Shown here: positions 47,901 to 56,918 of the stretch, in pieces
Numbering within the stretch: position 1 is the stretch's first letter
Layout: each line of letters starts with the position of its first letter
Assembly (NCBI GenBank): GCA_917880885.1
Contig: OU862919.1
Coordinates: 50,133,058 to 50,197,057 of the forward strand
DNA from: Limnephilus marmoratus
Taxonomy: Eukaryota > Arthropoda > Insecta > Trichoptera > Limnephilidae
Length of the DNA: 64,000 bases
Direction of reading: 5' to 3'
Position numbers and translations under genes: made by a program
Notes under the pieces: generated by a model
The model's database searches: none
Told to the model about the DNA's origin: nothing
Seen by the model: only the letters and a program-made list of their open reading frames with translations

Positions 47901-50900
47901 GCGACGATATGTTTTTTGAATTAATGTAATTATTTTCCTTATTTGTTTTTGGGGTGTTATGCCGTGTTGCGCTACCTCCTTCTTTAGCCAACATTTCGGA
48001 TATCGTTGCAGTGTCCATCATCAGGGCAGATCCGGCAGATCCGATCACACATCTACCGGATCTGCCCTGATGATGGACACTGCAACGATGTCCGAAACGT
48101 TGGCTAAAGAAGGAGGTAGCGCAACACGGCATAACACCCTAAAATAAATAACGAAAATACTTTTGGCCGTGATAATCTTAAAACGTATCTAATGGAATTA
48201 TGTACCTGCAGCTTTTTCTCCGACAGTCGACTAGCCATCTGTGCGAAGGCAGATGATTGTTCTTGTGAAAACTGAAACATAAGTTCTTTGGACAGAACTT
48301 CAGCTGTCATCACTACGCTTTTCCTCGTGTTACAAAAAATCTGTAAAAAATATGTAAATATTTTAAATACTGGTTTTGTAATAAATTTATTTTGCTGTGA
48401 TACAGTTTATTATCTAATCATATTTTTTTAGGTACATCAATTCCATACAGAGAAGTCCCGAGGAAAATATTCTTTGAGTTTCTTGCTGAGTGGAGGTTCT
48501 TTTTAATAAAAGAAAAAGAAGAAGAGGAAGTTCTGGGAAGGAAAAATGTCCGAAGGATGGGTAAGAATCTCGGGGTCATTATGTCTAGGAGAGACGGACA
48601 TAGGAATCCCTCCCTTCCACTGCAGTACAAAGCGATGGGTCGAGAGCAAAGATATCAACATCTTTGGTCGAGAGAGCTCGGCTGTAGGGGTAAAAGGATT
48701 TCTCTCATCCGGTGTCTCCCGATCTAGCAAGTCATGTAGCCGTTGGGCAGACAAAGCCACCGCCAAGAACTGGACAAATCTCACCCCTTGAGCCCGGCAC
48801 CCTGCTAAGTCACTAATCTTGGTGAATAACTTGGGGTAACCTATGACATAGGTGTTGGTTATCCAATGAACATCGAATAGTTTTGCCAATAAAACTAACG
48901 GGTCTCTTAGAACTATTTAACAGAACATTTTTTAATAAAAAATGTGATAGCCAGAAAATAATAAGGCGATTTGACTTACTAGGGTAGGTTTTCCATCGCA
49001 GTAGCGCTCTATTATGGGTCGTAGCTTGTAACTCAGATACATATCAAACTTGAAAAGACCTTGACCATCCTTGAATGGAAACCCTTCCACAATTTTCTTT
49101 AGTTTTACTGGGCGGTATTCTTCACCTATCCTGCAAAGCAAAATGCCATAAGTATTTTTAAATTCCTATCCTAGCTAGTTACATGACGAAATTACACTGG
49201 AGTGAATTACACACACCGATATTACAGTGCCAAAATTACACACCGATGGAATTACACAGAAAATAACACCTACTGGAATCTCACAGGTCAAAAAACTTAA
49301 TCTAAATTAACCCAACCAATTATTGAAATTTAATTAGCATACACAATACACTAAAATTTAAATTAAAAAAGTTGATTGTAGTGTGTAATTCTAGTAGGTA
49401 TATTATTCTCTCCATGTTTAATTTCGTCCACATGTAATTCCATCCATGTGTAATTCTGGCAGTATAATATTGGGTACCTACGTGAAATTCACACCTCTAG
49501 TGTGAATTTCACATTTAGTTCAACCCGACAACCTCCTATCGTTACAGCAGTGCGAGGAAAATAAAATGTATATTTTTAATACAAAAATTAGAGATGAAAC
49601 GGTTATCCGGTAACTATCCGGTATCCGGCCTAAATTTACTATCCGGCCGGATACCGGATATTCAAAAACTACGACAATTTCCTATAATAAAATGTAATAC
49701 ATTAATCTTTGTGAGGTAAAATAAAATGGCTTATAATTATGACGCCTTTTATTTAAAGTCGAAAAAGTTACAAAAAAGCCATAAGGCCTTCCAAAAAACT
49801 AAAATTTTCTTCTGAGATATTCACTCTAATGATAAATACATAAATAGTAAATATCTAAAGAGGCGATCTTTTTTTCACTAATGACATGATTCAGTTCAGT
49901 CAGATTACGCAGCAAGTAAACAACTAATTTAATTTTCGCTATTTAATCACACACTCACGCGATCACTCACGAATACTGACGATGGCAACCGAAACCGCCC
50001 GAATTTATCTGATCGCGTTCGCCGCACCTGTGCAGCGCTAAACTCATCACGACATGCACCGAGTCAATGAGCCGAATATCCGGCCACCGGATATCCGGCC
50101 AAACAACTATCCATTTCATCTCTAACAAAAATTATTTAGGAGTGTCTTTATAAAATAAAGATAGTTACTAGTTCTAACTCCAAAAAGTATTTGACGATGG
50201 TGATATTTTCTTTGATGAAATGAATAAGATGAACATAGTTACTTGTAACATGCAGCCGGGCATTCCCTGGTCCCCAGCCATTCTGCAATATCCTCGGCGT
50301 TAGGTATAGTGGCAGACACAGCGATGAATCTTATTTCAAGAGGCAGCTGGTCCACAGAGTCATCTGAATCCACATTAAACTCCGCCACATTCTCATCTTC
50401 CATAATATTGCTGTTAGACTCCTTACTCTTCTTGGCATATTTTGATATCGTTATGGATGACTGGAAGGAAATGTTATCAATATGTACAAAAGTACAGACA
50501 TTGTGAAGTTTTCACGGTGGGTATATATACCAGCTTGATCAAAAAGTTTTAGGACCGGTGTGGCGCTGTCAGTCACCCGATAGGAATTCTTTTTTGTTGT
50601 TGTTAGGTTATCGTATCTGTCATTGACTTCCCTCTAAATTTCAGCGTCATAGCTTGACATTTGTAAAAGTTACGCTGTACTAAGTGCATCTACCTTTGTG
50701 CGTAAACGGGTGTATTTTTTACCACGAGAACGCACCGTCGCACAATGCGATCCTTATCCATGAGTTTTTGACCAAAAACAACACAAATACTATCCAGCAG
50801 CCTTCGAATTCTTCTGATCTAGTTTCCTGCGACTTTTTCCTGTTCAACTGATTTCAAAAACTGCTTCACGGAAAGCGTTACGGCATCCGAGAGGATGTCA

Positions 50901-53900
50901 TGAAAAAATCAAAAACGACTCTGATGGACATACCGAAAATTGAGTAGGGGCGGTGTTTCGAGGATTGGATCAAGTGTTGGCGTAAGTGCGTTGCAATCGA
51001 TGGGGAGTACTTTGAATTTGATGAATAAACTTGTATTTTCGATTTTATGAATAAAGTCCAAAAACTTATTGATCAAGGTAATATATATTACAATATCAAC
51101 GTATACAGGGTGTCCAGGGATAAAGTGCATTAGGGGGCGTTCAAGTATTACATAACGCAATTTTTGAAGATTTTTGACCCCCCCTCCCCCCCATGTAACG
51201 CGCCGTAACGTTTTTCCGTTCCCTCCCCCCCCCCCCTCCCTAAACATTACGTAACACCCAAGTGACAATTTTTACCTGAAAGTCACAATTAAGTTGCCCA
51301 AAGTACTGGAAAGTCGCTTAAATACCTTTTTTCTTGTTTTAATCGCGTTTGCGATAATAAATAAAACAAGACATTTCGAGAACCAAAAGGGTTGCTAAGA
51401 TTTTAAGGTGAGAAAATTTTAAATCCCTAGTTTTAATCTAAATAAAGAAAAACATGTTACGAAACGCATTGTTCGAACCCCCCCCCCTCGTAAAGCACAG
51501 TAACGTTTCACAAGACACCCCTCCCCCCCCAAGTGCGTTACATAATACTTGAACGGCCCCTTATCTTCGGGAGGTGATTCTACATGATGGTAGGAGTAAA
51601 AAAGATTAACAACTTTTTCCGAAATTCAAACATTTTTTCCCATACAAAAAGTCGTACCTACTAAAAATCCTTAGTGTGAGGTACGATCTTACGTGCTGAG
51701 AGCCTGCCGGGCGCCCAACTTGATTGTGATTGGCCCGTATCGTAACAGTGGATAATAATAAGTTTGGCCGCACACGCCGGACTAATTTTATCTTTTTATC
51801 TCAAAACTACCCCTAAAAGTTGGAATTTCGAAAAAAGTTAGTCATCTTTTTTACTTGAACTATCATTTAGAATCACCTCCGAAGTTAATGCACTTTACCC
51901 CCGCATCCTGTATAAGCAAGAAGGATAAAGTTTGGAATAGTTGATACTTTGTGGACGCCCCATAGTATGATACAGAGAGGATCAATTTCCCAAAAATATC
52001 TGTCTTAGTGTTTCATATTCATTCTGTATTAAGTTTTTCATTGTCTAGTAAGCCCTTCCAATTTCTGTTTCAAATCTAAGCATAAAATGTTCAACAATGA
52101 ACAATGGCTGAAAACAAAGAAAACTTACCTGAATGGTTTTCATTCTGCTAACTACTGCCTCAAGAACAGGCCCTCTAACATCTTCATTTAATAGATGAAC
52201 CTAAAAGAAATATAAAATATGTTAAAACATTACTTTGTGTTACGAAATTATTATTGCTAGGCCCAGCAGGCAGCTTTTTGATGGGCTCCGCACAATTTAA
52301 TAAAGTTCTCTGGTAATAGAGTTTTGCCCCTTTAGAATGTGTACAAAAATTTACTGTTCACACAGGCACCTATTCATTTTTCAATCCAAATAAAAACCAT
52401 TTGCCAATTCCTAAAAATATGTATGTCACATAACTTCTTTCAGTTGAAATTCACTAATTTCTACTAAACTGCCAGTCAAAGAACACCACCGAAAGTGTGT
52501 ATTTTAACAAAAAAATCGAGTCAACAAACAAAATAAAAATAAATAAAACAGTAACATAAAAACCGAAACTAAAACAATACTATAAGACTAACTAACAATC
52601 ACGCCGTTTCTCCGCAGCGGTGGGCAGAGAGGACGAACCGCCAAACAACTCGGTCTTGGCACACACCCCTTGCTTCGTTTACATTCGTACATCGTCTCAT
52701 ACATGCTCTCCTATTATTCTGACTCTTGAAATGGCCCGACTCAAGTATCTGATTCACTTGGTCGTGCCATGTCTTTCTGGGACGTCCTCGATTTCTTCAA
52801 CCATTCACATTTGTGTCATATATTCTCCTTACACTCCTTTCCTCGTTCATTCGCTCTACATGCCCAAAACATCTGAGCATCCCTTTCTTAATTTTACTCA
52901 TTACCAGTGGCGGCCGCTGCCCTGAAAACGTGGTGGTTCACTGATAATCCGTAACTATGAGATAACGATTACTAAGCAGCATTAGGTAAAAATGATCCCA
53001 CTAATCGTATTTGGAGAGAAGATCTATTTTAAGCTGTTTTCGAAGTGCGAAAACTTGTACATATCGCTTTTTAATTAAATTTTTTATTTTTCGGTACTAA
53101 GAAAATAAAAACACAATACTATTTTTTCGTAAGTAAATCTTAAATTTCAACCCAAAAAACTCTTTTTTTTACAATGTTTACAATGTAGTGTAAGAAGAAT
53201 ATACGACGCAAATGTGAATGGTAGAAGAAGTCGGGGACGCCCGAGGAAGACATGGCACGAGCAAGTGAATCAGATACTTGAGTCGGGCCATGTCGAAAGT
53301 CGGAATAATAGAAGAGAATATATGAGACGATGTATGAATGTGAGTGAGGCAAAGAGTGTGTGCCAAGACCGAGTTATTTGGCGGTCCGTCCTCTCTGCCT
53401 ACCCCTGTGGGGAAACGGCGTGATGGTTGGTTAGTTAGTTTTATATTTCATTTTAAACAGGATACAAACAGTATTTATAAACAATGTATAAACAACAGGA
53501 GGGCAAAATTGTCAAAGTTACCTATGAAAAAATTGTATTCCTTAATGATCTGCGTTTTATAATTTAAAACACCAATCAATAAAAAAGCAAATATATGTAA
53601 AATTTAGGTATTTGCTGTACCTTTTGATTAAAAAAAGAATTATTCAGTTTGGTTAAGTATTTTGGCCTTAAATCAGAATTTAAGTTTGTATGATAAAGGC
53701 CGCTGGGTGGCACACCAAAATATCTTAATTTTTCATACATATGGCCGGTGTTGCGCGCTGGCGATGTTTGGGATATTCGATACAAAAACATAATTCGTTC
53801 CGCTTGCAATGGGCCTGCACACCGGACAGGGTAAATTCGCGTGGAACTTTGAGAATTTGCTCTCCCTGATTCATATTATATTATGCATTATATTGGTAGG

Positions 53901-56502
53901 TGATATTTTTAATGAAATTCATAGATTTTATATTTTTCGGTAAGATATTATAAACTAATTTTAGACGATATAATTTACCAGTGCTGCACACAAACACACT
54001 GTTCAACCAGCCGCCCTTGCTCATTACGCATACATCCGCCATGCATTCTTTGAGGATCTCCACGTTTCTCACACCGCCTTCGCCTCAGGGATCTCATTTC
54101 TACAGCATTCAGTCTACTTTCATCCTTCCTCTGCCAGTTCCATGCCTCCTTGCCATACATCAGGGTAGGTACCAGCACTCTGGACGGCTAACTTCGCTTC
54201 TTTGAACAGTTTTTTGTTGGCGCCAACGGTGTTCAGCTTCCATAAGACAAATTAATATAACTACATACATCTCCTAAGCCACTATAATTTTGAGGATTCA
54301 ACAAAGTACTGGTTTAGATTACATTTATTTTAATACAATCTATTTAATACGATATGGCCCTGAGCAAGACGGCGCATGGCGCTATTAAAATTTTGTCGAG
54401 CCTATTCAAAACCGGTAGGTAATGTAATCAATAATATTTGGATGATTTGTATTTTTGGGTGGAGCCATTTTTATAAAAAAAAATAATCTGAAGGGCGAGG
54501 TGTTAGATATTATCAGAGCCTTGGTGCGTTGGCAATTCGGAACCCAAAGTGGATTGCTTCCATTATGCCCGAACAGGGTCGGCTCTGAAATCGATCAATT
54601 TTATTATTTTTTTAATGCTTACCTCATCAATTATAAATAGTTTCACCATTTGAACAATTAGTTTATGATCCTTCCATCTTCTTGTGAGTGAATCCCATTT
54701 CTCTGGAGTTGTCATTATGATTCTGGAGAAATAAATAATATTTTAATTCAATTTTATCAGGTACCTACATCACATTTTAAATAAATATCCTGATTCAGAC
54801 AATTCTCAGCCACCCCGAGAACACATTTTTGGATAGGTACCGCAATTTAAAAAAAAACGAGTGTGCTTTAGACCACACGACTGAAGTAAAACTTCACTAA
54901 CTTATATCTCCCTCTCAACTTCAGTTCGCCTCACCCGACCGTTCGCCTCGCCCAATAACACTTTTCATAACGCTCTCGTCACACATTCACCAGCTGACTT
55001 CCCAAGTCAAGCGTGCGTAAAGAAATTTAACTTCAAAACTCATAGGTACTAACTTGAAAGATTTTTTTTGTAATTTCTAAATACAATTACAATTAAGGAG
55101 CTGGATGAAATATCCCTCCCATCGCTTTTTGATATCTCCAATCCCTTCTTTATCTGCGGTGTAATTATTACTTCTACAAGTTTTACACAGATAGAGCTAC
55201 ATACAAATTGAAAGTTACAAGTGAATAGCAAGCATTTCAAAAACTTGCATGTTTCACTCAAAATTACAAATTTAATTAGAGTTGTTTTTAAATCCAGCTC
55301 CCCAATTGTGTGTTTGAGGTTGTTGGCCTTTAGCTGAACTAGAAATAAAGTAATTAGGTATTATGTTTACTTAGGTAAGTGAAAAAAATCATACTTATAA
55401 AATTTGAGATGCCTGAAGTCCAAAGAGTCAGTATCTCCAGTAACTTCTATGCATGGCAAACCTAATTTCGAAAACTTTCCATACCAGTCGGACAATCTTT
55501 CAGTACACAAAGCTTTTACCGGCGCCACTGTTGACAATAAACATTGTTATTGATAAGATAATTATTTCCACGATTAAATAGTATTTCAAAATTAAAAGAA
55601 TTTCTTTGTTTTAACCACTTTTTAATGTCTATAAAACAGACATGTTTGTCACCCAAAAATACAAATCATCCAGATATTATTGATTATAGTGATCGCGTAC
55701 TTAGGGCATCTACCGGTTTTGAAAAGGATCGCCAAAATTTTAATAGCGCCATGCAGCGACTTGTTTGTCGGTTTTACAGAAAAAGTGGTTAAAACAAAGA
55801 AATTCTTTTAATTTTGAATTAAAATGGTGCCACAAAATAAATTTGCTGTGTTTGAAGAAGTAAATAGTGTTTCGTTAGATTAGTTGCAAAAAATGTGTTT
55901 GAAAATGCTCACTGTAAACAATTTTAAAGTCTCCAGTATATTTAAGTTCTTCAATAACCATCAGTAATCGTACAATGGCCAGTTCTAATAAAACAGTTTT
56001 TCCAGATCCAGTGGGAGCCGATACCACCAACGACTTGTCTTAAAGAAAATAATCATAAATTATAGCAGTTTCGATTACATACAAAATAGACACATCAGTG
56101 GCATAATATTTATTGTGGTTGCATTCATCTCACCAGAATACAAAACATCGTCCAATATTTTTGACTGGATTTTATTGAAATATGGATACTGAAAAATCTG
56201 ACGAAATTTTGGATCTATAGTATCATAGATGTAAGGAAAATTTTTATTCGTGTGATTTAATTAAGTTACTTACGATTATGGTTAAAAGTAAAAATAGGAA
56301 ACTTTTCATTTTATTCTAACTAGGTGAAACAATGATTGAAACAAAGAATATTTTAATTTTAAAGGATACGTAATTCATTAATAGAACGTAGATCACCGGA
56401 TTTGCAAATATTAAAAGATGAAAACTTATTTGCTTGAGCAGAAGTTACTTGAGAATCTTCTATTATTTCATCTAATGACATTGCTTCTGAGTGAGTGCTC
56501 AT
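41924..56502 (-). CDS. HFM1: HFM1/MER3-type meiotic DNA helicase (12 exons, C-terminus not in window)
   Basis: A Ski2-like superfamily-2 DNA helicase that promotes meiotic crossovers. Exons in order of transcription: 56370-56502, 56134-56214, 55913-56038, 55395-55527, 54623-54722, 52129-52200, 50243-50460, 48980-49130, 48206-48340, 43720-43840, 42110-42183, 41924-42025. Phases agree throughout, giving 482 residues. Motifs: Walker A APTGSGKT (79-86), MAPVKALC (114-121), TGDT (143-146), TTPEKW, DEVH (190-193, split by an intron), SATIPN (264-269), IFCNTRK, HHAG (393-396), [12 protein letters not shown] (426-437), [12 protein letters not shown] (457-468). HHAG...[12 protein letters not shown] separates HFM1 from the related ASCC3 and Brr2. 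An acidic insert (216-253) precedes SATIPN. The first ATG of two in frame is used (56502; alternative 56481). The exon 1 donor (C|GTATCC) is weak. Exons for the winged-helix and Sec63-like domains are missing here. Introns are crowded with transposons. Confidence 0.92.
42490..43440 (+). repeat. Three units of the CGCACAAGAGTCCCAACTG repeat
   Basis: Units start near 42490, 42845 and 43170. Each has GCCTGAAGCCAGTGAGA, CATCCCCAATTGGGG and TGAGGCTGAAAGTA. The last two run on to TTACACCAGGGCGATACTGA and CCACTCTGGAAC. It is a dispersed family of unknown class. Confidence 0.65.
42615..42766. mobile_element. hAT-type MITE with 8-bp target duplication
   Basis: 152 bp, ends CAGTCTTGGATTTATG and CATAAATCCGCCACTG-like. 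CTCCCGCC flanks it at 42607-42614 and 42767-42774. It split a CACAAGAGTCCCAACTGCTCC repeat unit and lies in an HFM1 intron. Confidence 0.8.
43491..43665 (-). repeat. Two tRNA-like sequences in tandem
   Basis: The first (43491-43562) reads GCATAGTCTAGCGGTAAGGC (A-box side) with CGGGATGGAATCCCG as a mutated T arm. The second (43595-43665) has an intact CCGGTTCGAATCCCGG T arm but a damaged 5' half. Both end with AAATAAATTTTAT. They look like tRNA-derived SINE heads or pseudogenes within an HFM1 intron. Confidence 0.5.
44180..44508 (+). mobile_element. Non-autonomous Helitron-like element
   Basis: Ends GCACGGTCATCGCCGGGGAATTAAGCTAG followed by T (written as two parts: GCACGGTCATCGCCGG and GGAATTAAGCTAG). 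It contains AACTCAAAAACTACTGAACG and a GAGGTTGATGAAATTTCGCA block. An opposite-strand copy with the same blocks is at 61904-62300. Confidence 0.55.
44874..45728. mobile_element. hAT-type element with 8-bp target duplication
   Basis: 855 bp. ACCCATAC flanks it at 44866-44873 and 45729-45736. The ends CTTATGTGACCAGACGTCCCG and TGGTCAAGTT are inverted relatives. The GTCCCGG motif is typical of a widespread insect hAT MITE. A SINE (45409-45669) is nested inside. Confidence 0.75.
45409..45669 (+). mobile_element. SINE with LINE-like tail, nested in a hAT element
   Basis: 5'-truncated, but with the full hairpin tail (GGAAATTATTTTCCTCAGGG, then CCTCCTGTGCAGAGC) and an A tail. ATTATTACCT upstream and ATTATCTACCT downstream could be a slightly eroded target duplication. 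Confidence 0.75.
46104..47831. mobile_element. hAT-type element with 8-bp target duplication
   Basis: 1728 bp. CTGCTCTC flanks it at 46096-46103 and 47832-47839. The ends are TAGACGTGGGCAAA and, inverted, TAGACATGGGCAGA. No transposase is readable. A GC-rich block at 46385-46920 has a TATAAAAAAA box and an AATAAA signal and may be another nested insertion. A unit of the CCGCACAAG repeat lies at 47255-47340. The whole sits in an HFM1 intron. Confidence 0.8.
47953..48138. repeat. Near-perfect inverted repeat, 88-bp arms
   Basis: Arms 47953-48040 and 48051-48138 differ at three positions around a 10-base loop. The arms contain GGGCAGATC, GATGATGGACACTGCAACG and CGAAACGTTGGCTAA, a signature resembling Penelope-like element ends. 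A half copy is at 17025-17085. It is in the HFM1 intron next to exon 9 (begins 67 bp beyond the exon's 3' end). Confidence 0.9.
48427..48868 (-). mobile_element. SINE with LINE-like tail, old copy in an HFM1 intron
   Basis: Nearly full length but diverged. The tail hairpin is broken (CCCGAGGAAAATATTCTTTG). It lies between HFM1 exons 8 and 9. Confidence 0.7.
49180..49480. repeat. Foldback with GGAATTACAC arms
   Basis: CCAAAATTACACACCGATGG, GAATTACACAG and CTACTGG face CTAGTAGG, TGTAATTCCATCCATGTG and TAATTCTGGC. It is inside an HFM1 intron. Confidence 0.55.
49589..50124. mobile_element. hAT-type MITE with 8-bp target duplication
   Basis: 536 bp, ends TAGAGATGAAAC and, inverted, TAGAGATGAAAT. 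ACAAAAAT flanks it at 49581-49588 and 50125-50132. The ends are rich in ATCCGG repeats (for example TATCCGGTATCCGGCC). It is in the HFM1 intron next to exon 7. Confidence 0.9.
50529..51081 (+). mobile_element. Tc1/mariner-type element, internally deleted
   Basis: The ends ACCAGCTTGATCAAAAAGTTTT and its inverted relative AAAACTTATTGATCAAGGT are next to TA dinucleotides. Only the last part of the transposase remains. Confidence 0.75.
50723..51028 (+). pseudogene. mariner transposase C-terminal remnant
   Basis: One frame reads the C-terminal third of a mariner transposase: [43 protein letters not shown] and [20 protein letters not shown]. Two in-frame stops interrupt it. The catalytic region around the third Asp (family form PDLAPCDFFLF) is altered to [11 protein letters not shown]. 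The N-terminal DNA-binding part and the first two catalytic Asp residues are absent. It is dead. Confidence 0.85.
51104..51912. mobile_element. MITE with TACAGG ends, interrupted by another MITE
   Basis: The ends TACAGGGTGTCCAGGGATAA and TACAGGATGCGGGGGTAAAG (inverted) are flanked by TA. Similarity between the arms resumes exactly after the insertion at 51133-51560 (TCTTCGGGAGGTGATTC against ACTTCGGAGGTGATTC). The right arm recurs at 37560-37690. Confidence 0.75.
51133..51560. mobile_element. PIF/Harbinger-like MITE with TTA target duplication
   Basis: 428 bp. The ends GGGGGCGTTCAAGTATTACATAACGCA (read as GGGGGCGTTCAAG plus TATTACATAACGC) have an inverted counterpart at the other end. TTA is duplicated at 51130-51132 and 51561-51563. 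The unbroken outer-element sequence proves the duplication length. A 3-bp TWA target is typical of PIF/Harbinger. C and G runs lie at both ends. Confidence 0.8.
52577..52905 (-). pseudogene. LINE reverse-transcriptase C-terminal fragment, copy A
   Basis: The minus strand reads [15 protein letters not shown], then [10 protein letters not shown], stop, [17 protein letters not shown] and [20 protein letters not shown]. This is the usual C-terminal tail of a LINE ORF2. One in-frame stop is present. It lies in an HFM1 intron. Confidence 0.75.
53189..53440 (+). pseudogene. LINE reverse-transcriptase C-terminal fragment, copy B (inverted to A)
   Basis: Reads [20 protein letters not shown], then [13 protein letters not shown] and [20 protein letters not shown], stop. 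It is the same family as copy A in opposite orientation, so the two could pair in the HFM1 pre-mRNA. Confidence 0.75.
53975..54245 (-). pseudogene. LINE reverse-transcriptase fragment (thumb region)
   Basis: The frame contains [20 protein letters not shown] and [12 protein letters not shown], matching the region just upstream of the tail seen in copies A and B. It may be part of the same original LINE as copy A. Confidence 0.65.
55587..55817. repeat. Foldback repeat (ACATGTTTGTC family)
   Basis: AAAATTAAAAGAATTTCTTTG pairs with CAAAGAAATTCTTTTAATTTT, enclosing ACAGACATGTTTGTC and GACTTGTTTGTCGG. Its flank matches those at 27510 and 30130. Part of the interior (TGGATGATTTGTATTTTTGG, inverted here) is also at 54440-54460. 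Confidence 0.65.
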
Positions 56503-56918
56503 TTTGGTATTTGATTTTGATTCTATATGGGAATATCCTGATTAAATCCGCACATCAATACTTTTACAGGCAAATAAACGCAATTAACTTGTATTTGTAA
56601 GCACATCAACCATTATTATTTTTAAAATATTTGAATTTTTTCACTCTGTTGCCATATAACAAAACTATTTTTAAATTACGTGAATAGGTTACCACCCCCG
56701 CTCCATTACCAACCACAAATAACCGGAATTTATTAGCCATAAAAAATTGGAAGGTATGGGTTCATCTGTCACCTGTCAGTCCTGTCACTCAAGTCATAAG
56801 TTTTAAAAAAGTTTTTCCTGTTCTCGTCTCTTTGTTTGTATTTGTTTTCGGTAGATTCGTTTGTCACCGAGTCAGATTTTTACGAGAATAATAAATATAA
56901 ATAAATAAAACGTATTCC
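56503..56918. promoter_or_regulatory. 416-bp divergent intergenic region between HFM1 and the Death-SEFIR gene
   Basis: The two translation starts are head to head 416 bp apart, so both promoters and 5' UTRs must fit here unless upstream noncoding exons exist. No clear TATA box or initiator was identified. GTCACCTGTCAGTCCTGTCA (near 56767) is a possible factor-binding cluster. Confidence 0.6.
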
